From positions 1 through 64,000 of the forward strand of contig JALWTD010000010.1 in the NCBI GenBank assembly GCA_027082925.1: a DNA stretch of 64,000 nucleotides, read 5' to 3'. Below, in pieces: positions 46,696 through 56,962 of the stretch. The stretch is from Flavobacteriaceae bacterium. GTDB lineage: Bacteria > Bacteroidota > Bacteroidia > Flavobacteriales > Flavobacteriaceae. The notes beneath the pieces are model-generated. The model made no database searches. It worked only from the letters and a program-made list of their open reading frames with translations, and was not told the DNA's origin. Position numbers and translations under genes: made by a program. Positions within the stretch are counted from its first letter, which is position 1; each line of letters begins with the position of its first letter.

Positions 46696-46884
46696 AAGAA
46701 AATACAATATTGGTCATATATTAATAGTGGTGGCAGAATGTACGCTACAGAAGAGGCAATTAAGGCTTATAGAGAACAATCTTTAGAAACTTATAATAAA
46801 TTTTTAAGAGGTGATTTTGAATTCGCAGATGTTCTTCCTAATGAATTATTAATTGAATTAGAATTACTTCGGAGAAATGAATGA
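46693..46884 (+). CDS. Small hypothetical protein
   Basis: 63-aa ORF. Confidence 0.6.
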   Translation: MKKIQYWSYINSGGRMYATEEAIKAYREQSLETYNKFLRGDFEFADVLPNELLIELELLRRNE

Positions 46885-47336
46885 ATTATCTAAAAGATTT
46901 TTTAAAAAAATTAACTAATGATAATCATTATTATGCAGAGATGATAGGTAATGTTGCAGAAATATATATTGATACAGAATCAAAACCAGTAGTTATGTTA
47001 GAATTTGATGGTGAAATATATCATTTGAATTTTAGATGCGATTTAACGTCTAGTATAGTAGCTAAAATTATGTATGATATGACTATTATAAATAAGAATA
47101 TTGTTGTTGGATTAGATTTTTACTCATCTCCAGACACTGGTTTAATATATGGAGAACAAGCTTTAGCACTATATTTTTCATCTGTAATTCAAGCTTTTGA
47201 AAATGCACAAACAAAACAAGAAGAAGCACTATTAGGTGCAATGTACGTAGTAGAATATCCTATAGATACAGCATATGGAAATAAACATGACAAAAAAAAT
47301 AAAATGCAGAGATTGTGGGGAACCGACCTGGAATAG
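46881..47336 (+). CDS. Hypothetical protein
   Basis: 151-aa ORF. Confidence 0.65.
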   Translation: MNYLKDFLKKLTNDNHYYAEMIGNVAEIYIDTESKPVVMLEFDGEIYHLNFRCDLTSSIVAKIMYDMTIINKNIVVGLDFYSSPDTGLIYGEQALALYFSSVIQAFENAQTKQEEALLGAMYVVEYPIDTAYGNKHDKKNKMQRLWGTDLE

Positions 47337-47793
47337 AACAGAGCGTTGTGGGCCCTGTAAAGGAGTATGGAGAAGGAATATGGCGGAAACTAAAGAAGAA
47401 CTTAAAGAGGTTCTTAAGCAACATAAAAAAATAAAACAAAAAAATAAAGATAATGAACAAAAAATATATAAATCTTTAATCAACGCTGTACATAAAAAAC
47501 AAACATGTATAAAGTGTAAAGAGCAAATTACAGTAACAATTAATGGTATGTGTAATACCTGTTTATCTAAGGAAGATGAATTAGATGAAATACAGTACCC
47601 AAAACACTATAATGCGGGAAAAATACAACCAATTGATGTTATTGAATCATGGCAACTTGATTTTAGATTAGCTAATGCTGTAAAATATATTGCTAGACAT
47701 AAACATAAAGGTAGTGCAAAAAAAGATTTAGAAAAAGCAGTATGGTACATAGAAAGATACATAAGCAAAGAGTTAAGTGAGAATATAAAATAA
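47287..47793 (+). CDS. Zinc-ribbon plus DUF3310-like protein
   Basis: CRDCGEPTWNRTERCGPC; C-term YPKHYNAGKIQPIDVIESWQLDFRLANAVKYIARHKHKGSAKKDLEKAVWYIERYI. Confidence 0.75.
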   Translation: MTKKIKCRDCGEPTWNRTERCGPCKGVWRRNMAETKEELKEVLKQHKKIKQKNKDNEQKIYKSLINAVHKKQTCIKCKEQITVTINGMCNTCLSKEDELDEIQYPKHYNAGKIQPIDVIESWQLDFRLANAVKYIARHKHKGSAKKDLEKAVWYIERYISKELSENIK

Positions 47794-48347
47794 TGAGTAA
47801 TTTATTTGCAGTAAATCAATCTATAAACAATTGGACAATAATAGGTAAAGCTAAGCCTAGAAGAACTCCGCAAGGACAGATTAAGCATTATTGGTTATGT
47901 AAATGTATATGCGGTAAATGTAAAGAAGTTTATGCTGGATCTCTTAAATCTAATAAATCTAAAGGGTGCGGATGTAACAGGCTAAATAAAAAAGAAAAAG
48001 GTGAAGCTTCTTTACATAATATATTTTTATGTTATAAAAGTAGAGCTAAAAGAAAAAATCTTGAATTTACTTTAAACAAAGATGAATTTACTACATTAAT
48101 AAAGCAACCATGCTTTTATTGTGATAAAGTAAATTCAAATTATATGATTGCAGGACGAAGAAATGGTGGCTTTTATTATAATGGAATTGATAGAGTTGAC
48201 AATACTAAGGGATACACCAAAGAGAACTGCAACCCTTGCTGTAAGTACTGCAATAAGGCTAAATTAGATCAAACTCATGATGAGTTTTTAAATATGATTA
48301 GTATTATATATAACAAGCACATAAAAAATAAAAAGGATGTGGAGTGA
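47793..48347 (+). CDS. HNH endonuclease-like protein
   Basis: CKCICGKCKEVYAGSLKSNKSKGCGC, CFYCDKVNSN, GIDRVDNTKGYTKENCNPCCKYCNKAK. Confidence 0.75.
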   Translation: MSNLFAVNQSINNWTIIGKAKPRRTPQGQIKHYWLCKCICGKCKEVYAGSLKSNKSKGCGCNRLNKKEKGEASLHNIFLCYKSRAKRKNLEFTLNKDEFTTLIKQPCFYCDKVNSNYMIAGRRNGGFYYNGIDRVDNTKGYTKENCNPCCKYCNKAKLDQTHDEFLNMISIIYNKHIKNKKDVE

Positions 48348-49240
48348 TGGCTAAGACAAAAAAGACAATAAAAAAAGCAAAAAAGAAAACAACTAAGAAA
48401 AAAAGTACTAAAAAATACAAAAGATTTTCGCCTCCAAAAAGTGATATAGGTAAACCTAAAGTTTTGGTTTATGATATAGAAACAGCGCCAGTTTTAGCTT
48501 CAGTTTGGGGATTATTTGATCAAAACGTTGGCTTAAATATGGTTAAATCTGATTGGCATATTATGTCTTGGTCTGCTAAGTGGTTAGATGCTCCAGAAAA
48601 TGAAGTTATGTATATGGATCAACGAAATAAAAAGAATATAGAAGACGACAAAGAACTCCTTAAAGAAATTTGGTCATTATTAGATGAAGCTGATATGGTT
48701 ATTACCCAAAACGGCAAAAAGTTTGATCAAAAAAAATTAAACGCTAGATTCATTCTAAATGGAATGCAGCCGCCAAGCTCATACAAACACATAGATACGC
48801 TAAGAATAGCTAAAAAACACTTTGCCTTTACTAGCAATAAATTGGCATTTATGACAGATAAATTGTGCGTTAAATACAAGAAACTAGATCACGGTAAATT
48901 CCCAGGATTTGAACTTTGGAAAGAATGTATGGCTGGAAATCTAGAAGCTTGGCAAGAAATGGAAGATTATAATAGGCATGACGTTTTATCTCTTGAAGAA
49001 CTATATCATAAGCTAATTCCATGGGATAATACATTTAATTTTAATGTGTATCATGATGAAAATAAAGTTATTTGTAGATGCGGAAGTGAATCATTTTCAA
49101 AAAATGGCTTTTACTACACGACGGCTAGCAAATTTCAAAAATATAAATGTAAAAGCTGCGGTCATGAAACCAGAAGTAAAGTTAATCTACTCTCAAAAGA
49201 TAAGCGTAAATCGCTAAGAATGGACACGCCAAAAACCTAG
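48344..49240 (+). CDS. RNase H-like 3'-5' exonuclease with C-terminal zinc ribbon
   Basis: VLVYDIETAPV, VITQNGKKFDQKKLNARF, NRHDVLSLEELY, CRCGSESF...CKSCGHE. Confidence 0.8.
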   Translation: MMAKTKKTIKKAKKKTTKKKSTKKYKRFSPPKSDIGKPKVLVYDIETAPVLASVWGLFDQNVGLNMVKSDWHIMSWSAKWLDAPENEVMYMDQRNKKNIEDDKELLKEIWSLLDEADMVITQNGKKFDQKKLNARFILNGMQPPSSYKHIDTLRIAKKHFAFTSNKLAFMTDKLCVKYKKLDHGKFPGFELWKECMAGNLEAWQEMEDYNRHDVLSLEELYHKLIPWDNTFNFNVYHDENKVICRCGSESFSKNGFYYTTASKFQKYKCKSCGHETRSKVNLLSKDKRKSLRMDTPKT

Positions 49241-49331
49241 CAAAAGTGCTCTAGCGAAAGTTGGGGCATATTTTATTATGAAAAACGTAATAAGATTCTA
49301 ACAGACAGGCTTATTTAACGGTTAAATCTGG

Positions 49332-49346
49332 TACAATAACTCTATA
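49332..49346 (+). promoter_or_regulatory. Promoter TGGTACAAT-N6-ATA
   Basis: ctggTACAATaactctATAtag. Confidence 0.5.
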
Positions 49347-49372
49347 TAGACAAAATTATATGGAGTTATTGT

Positions 49373-49699
49373 ATGTCACAAAAAAATAAAATCCGCAAAC
49401 AACTTACAAAAAACATAGTAGATGTAGCCCAGGCGCTAGTGTCACTAAATGTTCCTGGTAAAGTCATTACAAATGCCATTAACACTGCCACAGAAGTTGG
49501 AGAAGGTAATATTCTTAGAATACAGACCGCTGGAGATATGTATGTCGCATTTGGAGACGAAGTAACAATGCCTGCAACATCTGCAACTACAAATATTGCA
49601 GTTAAATTAGTTGGAGCTGGAGTTCACTATGTTATATGCCAAAGTAAATACGTAAGAACAGATGTTGCAGCAACAAGAGTTGAGCTTTTAGAGCTTTAA
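49373..49699 (+). CDS. Putative virion/decoration protein
   Basis: 108-aa ORF within head gene cluster. Confidence 0.5.
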   Translation: MSQKNKIRKQLTKNIVDVAQALVSLNVPGKVITNAINTATEVGEGNILRIQTAGDMYVAFGDEVTMPATSATTNIAVKLVGAGVHYVICQSKYVRTDVAATRVELLEL

Positions 49700-49722
49700 A
49701 ACTAATATTAAAAGAGCAATAT

Positions 49723-50856
49723 ATGAAATTAAATAGTTTTAAAGAATTATTATTAAAAAAATCTGAAGACAATAAAAATTTACAAATTCTTATTAAATAT
49801 ATGAGAGATGACTACTTGGTAGGCCATGTAATTGAGTCATTAGAGAAAATGGCCGCTAGTTATAGTAAGAAAAATCCGAACCATGCCATTATGCACTTTG
49901 GCACTAATATAGATAAGGGTACAGAAGGCGACATGTTTCATGATGCATTATCTCATCATGCGTCTAATTACAAATCAGCTTTAAATGCAGGAAATACGAG
50001 AGTTGCCGATCAACATATGGCACAAATATTTAAAATGATGCATATGGCAGATAAGTTAACTAAAGATGGATACAATGATCATTCGGGCGGAAAACTTAAA
50101 ATAGAAGCAATTGATCCTAAACCATGGGAACGATCGTATTTTAAAGATAAAAAAGATAATGGAAAATTTAAAACAGATACTAAAGGGTGGGGTAGAGGAC
50201 CGACGAAAGAAGGTTATAGTTTTCTCAGAGGTGCACCCCATGAATCGTATAAAGGCGAAATAGCAACACATGGTCACAATAAGGCTTACCCATTAAACGA
50301 AATTAAAGTTAATGGTAAATATTTACATATAGATGATTCTAATGATAAAACTAATAATGCATATGAACCACACCCATTTGATTCTCATCCAATAATGAGT
50401 CATTATAAGCGTTCACCTAAAGCCCATGACTCTATTAGTCACGATAAGTATTTAAAAGAATATGATGATTTTCATGCCGATGGCGGTGGAATGGATAAAT
50501 ATTTTGATCTTATTGAGTCAAGAGATCCAGTTGAACATGAAGCTAGAGGATCTAAAAAATCAGATCCTGTACATAAAGATATTGAGGGGCTTGACTTAAG
50601 CGATACTACAAAACGAGATATAGAAAATGCTAAAATTGAAGGATTTGAAAAACCTATTTCTGATAGTATAGAAACAAAACAAGAAAAAAAATTATCAGAA
50701 AAGCCACCTACCCTTGAAGAAGTTAAAGCTAAAATAGCAGCAATAAGAAATTCTAAAAAACCAAACTCTATACGCAGAGAAGACAAATCAGCAAAAAAAT
50801 CACCCACACTTGAAGAAGTTAAGGCTAAATTGGCAGCAATAAGAGGCAAAAAGTAA
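49723..50856 (+). CDS. Structural-region protein with C-terminal repeat PTLEEVKAK(I/L)AAIR
   Basis: Two copies of PTLEEVKAKxAAIR at the C-terminus. Confidence 0.65.
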   Translation: MKLNSFKELLLKKSEDNKNLQILIKYMRDDYLVGHVIESLEKMAASYSKKNPNHAIMHFGTNIDKGTEGDMFHDALSHHASNYKSALNAGNTRVADQHMAQIFKMMHMADKLTKDGYNDHSGGKLKIEAIDPKPWERSYFKDKKDNGKFKTDTKGWGRGPTKEGYSFLRGAPHESYKGEIATHGHNKAYPLNEIKVNGKYLHIDDSNDKTNNAYEPHPFDSHPIMSHYKRSPKAHDSISHDKYLKEYDDFHADGGGMDKYFDLIESRDPVEHEARGSKKSDPVHKDIEGLDLSDTTKRDIENAKIEGFEKPISDSIETKQEKKLSEKPPTLEEVKAKIAAIRNSKKPNSIRREDKSAKKSPTLEEVKAKLAAIRGKK

Positions 50857-52115
50857 TGAATGCTGAACAATTATTAAAATCTATTTCTGAATTAATTAAA
50901 AAAAATTCAAGATTTTTAACAGATAACCCCGATTTTTTTTATGCAATAGAAAATAGATTATTTAAAGCTATCGATTACGCAGACTATAATCCTGAAGATG
51001 AAACGGATGATGAGGATTTTTACAATGACCCATATGATGAATCTGGTATTTCTGATTTATTCGACGATTTACCCGAAGATGACGTTGATGAAGATATGGA
51101 TGGTAAATTATCTGAAGATGAAGCAGATAAATGGTTAAAAGAAAATGAAAAAACTATAAGTCAAGCATCAGACATAGATGGAGATGGTGATCTAGATTTA
51201 ACTGAAAAACAAAAAGAAGAAGTTGCTAACACAGACGCCAAGACTGATAAAAATAAAGTTTCAAGTTCAGGTTATAGAGAATGGCAACCAAAAGATAAAT
51301 ATGAAGATAGCCATCAAGCCAGTATAGATAAATACATGAATGAGGGATGGTCTCATAGAGAAGCTGAAAGACTTGCTGGAGCTCATGATGCCCCATCTAA
51401 TTTTTATGATGCCTTAAAGAGCAGAATTAAACCTTCTCAGCCATCTAATAAAATGTTAGAGCACATGAAGGGTTTAGCTGGAGATTGGCTTAAAAATGCA
51501 GAACGTAAAATTGGAGAATCAGCTGATGCTAAAAAAAATCCAATTAAATACGCATCAGCTAAAGCCTTAACTGCTCATGAAAATGCCAATGGAGATTTTA
51601 AAGCAGCTTATAACGCTTTTTTAGAATCTGATGATGTTAAAGGATTAAAAGGTAGAGAAAGGCATAAAGCCATTAAGGCTTTTAAAGATAAATACCGCGC
51701 AGATAATCCTTCTTATAGAGAAAGCATTACAACTGCAGCTGATTCAGGTAAAGCATTTAAAGAGGCAGAACAGGCAAGAGCTGCGCATTTATTAGAAGGA
51801 CATCGCGCTGTTCAAGATGCTGGTAAAATAGGCGGAGATTTAACAACTGCTAGTGAATTTTCTTCTGCTGCAGCTGGTGGAACTGAGGGTCTAACGGCTC
51901 AAGGGGCTGCTCAAATGGCCGGTGGAGCACAAGAAGAAGGTGGTTATACTACAGGAACAGTAAAGGACCCAAATGCTCACTTCGCTGAAAATAATCAAGA
52001 TTATATAAATTCAAAAACAAGACAAGACAGCATAAAAAGATTAATGTCAAAATTAAGCCCAGAGCAAGCGCAAAGATTTAGTGCTTTACAAGGGGTAAAA
52101 AAGGGGAATAAGTAA
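50856..52115 (+). CDS. Structural-region protein with two EF-hand-like loops
   Basis: DEDMDGKLSEDE (51087-51122) and DIDGDGDLDLTE (51171-51206). Confidence 0.7.
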   Translation: MNAEQLLKSISELIKKNSRFLTDNPDFFYAIENRLFKAIDYADYNPEDETDDEDFYNDPYDESGISDLFDDLPEDDVDEDMDGKLSEDEADKWLKENEKTISQASDIDGDGDLDLTEKQKEEVANTDAKTDKNKVSSSGYREWQPKDKYEDSHQASIDKYMNEGWSHREAERLAGAHDAPSNFYDALKSRIKPSQPSNKMLEHMKGLAGDWLKNAERKIGESADAKKNPIKYASAKALTAHENANGDFKAAYNAFLESDDVKGLKGRERHKAIKAFKDKYRADNPSYRESITTAADSGKAFKEAEQARAAHLLEGHRAVQDAGKIGGDLTTASEFSSAAAGGTEGLTAQGAAQMAGGAQEEGGYTTGTVKDPNAHFAENNQDYINSKTRQDSIKRLMSKLSPEQAQRFSALQGVKKGNK

Positions 52116-52951
52116 TGCCATTATCAAATACACCTCGTCAAGGAATATTTCCTTCGTGGGCGAAAGATGGAGAGGATATAACTAATACTTTTGAAAGGTA
52201 TGCTAGTTTACCTACAGCAGCTCAACTTAAAACTCGCGCACTATTTGGAATTCCATTAAAATCCGCGTTAACAGGCGAAATAATATCAGATGAAACTATT
52301 GATCATTATATTAGTGCTGCAATATCAGAAATTGAGCATGAATTAGATTTATACATAACACCTGTTACTTTTGAAGAAAAACATGATTATCTTAGAGAAA
52401 ATTTTACATGGAATTATAATTATTTAAAGTTAAACCATCCTAATGTTATTGCGGTAGAAAAAGTACAATTATCTTTTTCTAATGATGTAGAGAATTTAGG
52501 GTTTGTTGATTTTCCATTGGAGCATGTGCACTTAATGCCACAAGAAGGAATAATACAGTTAGTTCCTGCGTTTGGAACAAGTTTATCGGGATTTCTTTTA
52601 TCTGCATTTTCAGGTACGCAATTTCATGCTTTACGAGCTATAGGACTAGAGTCATTTCCTGGTGGAATCAGAGTAAAGTATAAATCTGGATTTGAAGAAG
52701 GCAAAGTGCCTACGGCAATAATTGAATTAATAGAAAATATGGCGGCTTGGAAGTTATTGACATTTTTAGGACCTTTGATATTTCCACATACATCAGTTGG
52801 TGTATCAATGGATGGAGTATCTCAATCGGTCGGGACAGCAGGGCCTCAATTTCTAGTTAATCGTATAAAAGATTTAGAAACAATTATAGAAAAACAAAAA
52901 GATGCCATAAAAGGCTATTATCAACGTAGGTATCAAATAGATTCATTCTAA
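52115..52951 (+). CDS. Putative head-tail connector/neck protein
   Basis: 278-aa ORF; position after head genes; helix-rich ISDETIDHYISAAISEIEHELDLYI. Confidence 0.5.
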   Translation: MPLSNTPRQGIFPSWAKDGEDITNTFERYASLPTAAQLKTRALFGIPLKSALTGEIISDETIDHYISAAISEIEHELDLYITPVTFEEKHDYLRENFTWNYNYLKLNHPNVIAVEKVQLSFSNDVENLGFVDFPLEHVHLMPQEGIIQLVPAFGTSLSGFLLSAFSGTQFHALRAIGLESFPGGIRVKYKSGFEEGKVPTAIIELIENMAAWKLLTFLGPLIFPHTSVGVSMDGVSQSVGTAGPQFLVNRIKDLETIIEKQKDAIKGYYQRRYQIDSF

Positions 52952-52954
52952 GAG

Positions 52955-52969
52955 TATAATGATAATATG
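52955..52969 (+). promoter_or_regulatory. Promoter TATAAT-N6-ATG; leaderless HNH start
   Basis: agagTATAATgataatATGaaaaag. Confidence 0.6.
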
Positions 52970-53632
52970 AAAAAGTGTAAAGTGTGTAATTCGACTTCAT
53001 CTACAAAATGGTATTTAGGGCCTGAGTGCAGAAATTGTTATAAAAAAAGAACATATATTCCTAAAGAAAAAAGAATTGTTCAAAAAGAGTGTGCAAACTG
53101 CAAAGCTTCCTTTAAAGATACTACTTTTGGACAAAATAGAAAATATTGCAATAAGTCTTGTTCTGAAAAGAAAAGATACACTCCTAAAATTCCTATAATA
53201 AAAGAGTGTTTAAGTTGTGAATCAAAATTTAAAACTGTTAAAGGTTATCAAAAGTATTGCTCTAAAAAATGCTACGATAAAGAATATAAAAGTAAAAAAA
53301 GTATAACCCTAAAAGATAAACTTAAACATAATTTAAGAAATAGATTGTGTGTTGCTATTAAAAAAGGCTATAAATCAGGTTCAGCTGTTAAAGATTTAGG
53401 TTGTTCTATAGAAGAACTTAAAAAGCATTTAGAATCTAAATTTCAACCAGGAATGACTTGGGATAATTGGAGTAGAGTAGGTTGGCACATAGATCATATT
53501 AAGCCTTTAGCTAGCTTTAACTTATCAAATCCTGAAGAGTTTAAAAAAGCTTGTCATTATACTAATTTACAACCACTATGGGCTAAAGATAACTTAAGTA
53601 AAGGAAGTAGATATGCCATTAAAAGAAGGTAG
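52967..53632 (+). CDS. HNH homing endonuclease
   Basis: Four Cys pairs; [42 protein letters not shown]...[17 protein letters not shown]. Confidence 0.93.
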   Translation: MKKCKVCNSTSSTKWYLGPECRNCYKKRTYIPKEKRIVQKECANCKASFKDTTFGQNRKYCNKSCSEKKRYTPKIPIIKECLSCESKFKTVKGYQKYCSKKCYDKEYKSKKSITLKDKLKHNLRNRLCVAIKKGYKSGSAVKDLGCSIEELKKHLESKFQPGMTWDNWSRVGWHIDHIKPLASFNLSNPEEFKKACHYTNLQPLWAKDNLSKGSRYAIKRR

Positions 53633-55100
53633 TTCACAAAATACAATATCTGAGAATATAAGCACTGAAATACGTGCTGGAAAACCGCAAAAACAAGCTG
53701 TAGCTATTGCATATTCTAAAGCAGGTAAGTCTATAAAGAAAAAAGAAATTAATATGAACTATAAAGATTTCAAAAATGAACATGAAAGATTAATAAACAT
53801 TTTAGAATCTAAATCTCATAAAGATGATAAAGAAGAAGCTAAAAAGCAAAAGAAAGAACTTGATAATATTGAAAAAGCAGAAGAACAAAAATACCATATT
53901 CATGTTAATGGTCAAAGAATAACAAGTTCTCCTTTAACTATTAAAGAGATAAATGAAAAACATGGTGGAGTTAGAAATATAGAAAAAGAGCCAGGTCATG
54001 TTTTAATTCCGCATAATACAAGTATTGATAAAGCAGAAAAACTACGCATAGAAGAAGAAGCAGATGGAAAGAAAGAATTTGATTTTGGCACAGAAGAACT
54101 TGATAAAGAGCAAAGTTCAGAAGAAGCTCAAGCACAAGCTGCAAATCAAGATGCTCAGCAAGATTACGATATTAAAAATAAGTGGAAAAAATTAAAAAAA
54201 GCAATGGCAGATGATGCTTTTATGACTATAATGGATGAAGATAAAGAAGATGAAGAAGATCAATCTCAAGCAGAAATTCCACAAGATGTTTCAGGATCTG
54301 AACAAGAAGGTGAAGATTTAGATCTTTCTGAAGAAGAACAAGGAATGCTGGATAGTGCTTTAAGTGGAAACGAAGAAGCAGAACCCGATGAGTCTGATGA
54401 TGATCAAGCTGCACAGCTAGATGATTCGGAATCCGAAATGGATTCTGAAGAAGAGGTTCCGTTAAGTGAACTGGAAGATATGATGCGAGAATTAGGTCAT
54501 TCTGATGCAGAAATAGCACATGTATTACATGGACATCACTTCCCTGAAGTAGATGAGGTTGCTCAAGAAAAAGCAGAAACAGAGCGTCAGCAGCGAGAAG
54601 GTGAACTTTCATTAAAGCAATTAGAAATGGAAATTAAAAAAATGGAAGCTGCTTTAAAAGATGGTCACGGTAAAAAGCTTAATGAATTAGAAGCTAATCA
54701 TAAAAAAGAAATACTTGAGCTGGAAAGAGAGCACGCCAAACGAATGAAAGACTTAGAGTATGAAAAAGCTAAACGTGAAGTTGAGGCTAATGATGAAACA
54801 GAGCATAAACAGCGAATGAGAGAAGTTGAATATACAAAGGCTCAAAAAGATATTCCGGGCGATAAGTTTGATGACACAGAACACCAAAAGCGAATGATGG
54901 ATTTAGAGTACGAAAGAGCAAAAAGAGAAATGGAATTAGATTTAGAAATTAAAAAGAAACAAGCTGAATTGAAAATGAAACAAATGCAAGTTGATGCTCA
55001 ACAAAAAGCCAAAGAAAAAAGCTATAGCCTCAAAACAAAAAGAAACAGAAAAAATACAAAACAAGATCCTAAATCCAAATCCAAGGCTAAAGTTAAATGA
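53613..55100 (+). CDS. Acidic coiled-coil structural-region protein
   Basis: [41 protein letters not shown]-terminus then acidic/charged coiled coils. Confidence 0.7.
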   Translation: MPLKEGSSQNTISENISTEIRAGKPQKQAVAIAYSKAGKSIKKKEINMNYKDFKNEHERLINILESKSHKDDKEEAKKQKKELDNIEKAEEQKYHIHVNGQRITSSPLTIKEINEKHGGVRNIEKEPGHVLIPHNTSIDKAEKLRIEEEADGKKEFDFGTEELDKEQSSEEAQAQAANQDAQQDYDIKNKWKKLKKAMADDAFMTIMDEDKEDEEDQSQAEIPQDVSGSEQEGEDLDLSEEEQGMLDSALSGNEEAEPDESDDDQAAQLDDSESEMDSEEEVPLSELEDMMRELGHSDAEIAHVLHGHHFPEVDEVAQEKAETERQQREGELSLKQLEMEIKKMEAALKDGHGKKLNELEANHKKEILELEREHAKRMKDLEYEKAKREVEANDETEHKQRMREVEYTKAQKDIPGDKFDDTEHQKRMMDLEYERAKREMELDLEIKKKQAELKMKQMQVDAQQKAKEKSYSLKTKRNRKNTKQDPKSKSKAKVK

Positions 55101-55885
55101 TAGCTGTATATGAGATATTAAATAAAGTTAATAAAAAAAGATATATTGGATCGTCTAAAGAAGTAAAAAAAAGATTTAAAGTACATTTAAAATCTTTATT
55201 ATCTAATAATCATTATAATTCACATTTACAACATGCTTGGAATAAATATGGAGAACAATCTTTTGAGTTCAATATAATTAAAACATGTAGTGAAGATAAA
55301 CTATTGGCATTGGAAAAGCATTATATAGATACTTTAAATGTATTAGATAGAAAAAACGGATACAACGTAGCACCTAATCCTGGTAAAGGAGCTAGCGGCA
55401 TAAGGTGGAGTCAAAAGTCAAAAGATAAATTATCTAAAACCTTAATAGAGAATTATGCATCAGGTAAAAGAAGTAAAAGTATATTTTTTCATACTTTAGA
55501 AGCTAAAAAGTTAATAAGTAAAGCATCAAAAGGACACATTCCCGTAAATAGAAAAAAAATATGGTGTCATCAAACTGGCATAGAATACTGCTCTTTACAT
55601 GGTGCCGCTAAAATGTTAAAAATAAGTGTATCAGGTGTTTGTGATGTTTTAACAAAAAGAATAAAATCATGCAAAGGATATTCTTTTGAATATGCAAATG
55701 AATCAAATAAAGACATTAGACCTAAGGTACTAACTGTTCCGCAGATTATATGTATAGAAACTGATATTATCTATGACACACAAACTGCTGCTGCTAAATC
55801 AGTAAATGGTAAAAGCGGAGATCTTGGACGAGCAATTAAAAAAGGACGTAAATTTAAAGGCTTTACTTTTAGGAAGGTTAAATGA
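55097..55885 (+). CDS. GIY-YIG homing endonuclease with NUMOD-like modules
   Basis: [78 protein letters not shown]. Confidence 0.92.
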   Translation: MIAVYEILNKVNKKRYIGSSKEVKKRFKVHLKSLLSNNHYNSHLQHAWNKYGEQSFEFNIIKTCSEDKLLALEKHYIDTLNVLDRKNGYNVAPNPGKGASGIRWSQKSKDKLSKTLIENYASGKRSKSIFFHTLEAKKLISKASKGHIPVNRKKIWCHQTGIEYCSLHGAAKMLKISVSGVCDVLTKRIKSCKGYSFEYANESNKDIRPKVLTVPQIICIETDIIYDTQTAAAKSVNGKSGDLGRAIKKGRKFKGFTFRKVK

Positions 55886-56061
55886 TGAGCGAATTTGGCA
55901 TTGTATTATTTATATTGTTTTATGGTGGATTAGCTGCGCTATGTTTTACAGCTGCTTTAAAGAGAGTTAGAATATATAGCGCTAGAAAAAGAAAGCCAAA
56001 ACTTACCTTAATACAGGGTGGTAAAAAAGAAATATATACACAGAGAAATAATCTGTTATAA
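55882..56061 (+). CDS. Small single-TM protein (59 aa)
   Basis: [59 protein letters not shown]; below track cutoff. Confidence 0.6.
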   Translation: MMSEFGIVLFILFYGGLAALCFTAALKRVRIYSARKRKPKLTLIQGGKKEIYTQRNNLL

Positions 56062-56071
56062 TATAGATATA
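56057..56071 (+). promoter_or_regulatory. Promoter-like TATAAT-N6-ATA
   Basis: tgtTATAATatagatATActcc upstream of tail genes. Confidence 0.45.
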
Positions 56072-56121
56072 CTCCTTAATATGGATTAAGGTTTTATGGA
56101 AATGGATGAGGGTCGAGGTAA

Positions 56122-56961
56122 ATGTCTGATTTTACACAACCGCGTATTACAGAAAGAAAATATTTAACTATACCACCTACGTCTTTAACGGCTAATGGTA
56201 CAGTAAATGGTTTAATAACTATAGCAAATACTTATTGTTTTAAAGTAGGTCAAGTTGTTTTATTTAAATCTGGCGCAATCCATAAAATAGCTAAAATTCA
56301 AAGAATATTATCAGAAACGCAGTTTGTTGTTATTGAAAAATCTGAATCAATAACGACAAATAAGAAATTAGATATGTCTGGATTTCTTACTGGATCTACA
56401 GTTGAATTAACAGAGGTTAAACGTCCAGTTATTGATTTATTAGAAATTCAAAGACAAGTGTATGAAGAAGAACCAACTGTAGCTCTTAGAAGTCACTTGG
56501 TTGATTGGCTTGGCAGAAGTTATGATGCAAGTAATCCCATACCAGTTCAATTATCAGATGGAAGTATTGATATTGGAACAGTTAATGCTGACTTAAATGT
56601 GCAACTAACACATCTAGATAATTCACCTGCTATAGGTGATGTACATGATTCTATTAGAATAGGCGGATTATCTGGATTTGAAGCAAACGTAACTAGTACT
56701 AATAGATTAAAGGTTGATACTATAGTATCAACAGCAGATAGCCCAAAAGAATCTATAATGTGTGCAAATGATGTTGTTGCTGATTATGTTTGGCAAGAAA
56801 TTGACGGCGTAAGAAGAATTACTAAAATAACATGGTCATCTGTTAGTGTAGCAACTGAATTAGCATTAAGTTCAGCGTCAGTTGAAAGAAATTACACATA
56901 TCAAAATATTGATCCATTTGATTTAATTAATCGAGTTGACACGTTACTGTTGGTACCTTAA
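56122..56961 (+). CDS. Putative tail/neck structural protein
   Basis: 279-aa ORF starting a plus-strand structural operon. Confidence 0.55.
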   Translation: MSDFTQPRITERKYLTIPPTSLTANGTVNGLITIANTYCFKVGQVVLFKSGAIHKIAKIQRILSETQFVVIEKSESITTNKKLDMSGFLTGSTVELTEVKRPVIDLLEIQRQVYEEEPTVALRSHLVDWLGRSYDASNPIPVQLSDGSIDIGTVNADLNVQLTHLDNSPAIGDVHDSIRIGGLSGFEANVTSTNRLKVDTIVSTADSPKESIMCANDVVADYVWQEIDGVRRITKITWSSVSVATELALSSASVERNYTYQNIDPFDLINRVDTLLLVP

Positions 56962-56962
56962 T

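Noticed and set aside
49240-49372. Possible small RNA or terminator in the gap after the exonuclease gene
   Set aside because: No stable hairpin followed by a T-run; only a TACAAT-type promoter is supported
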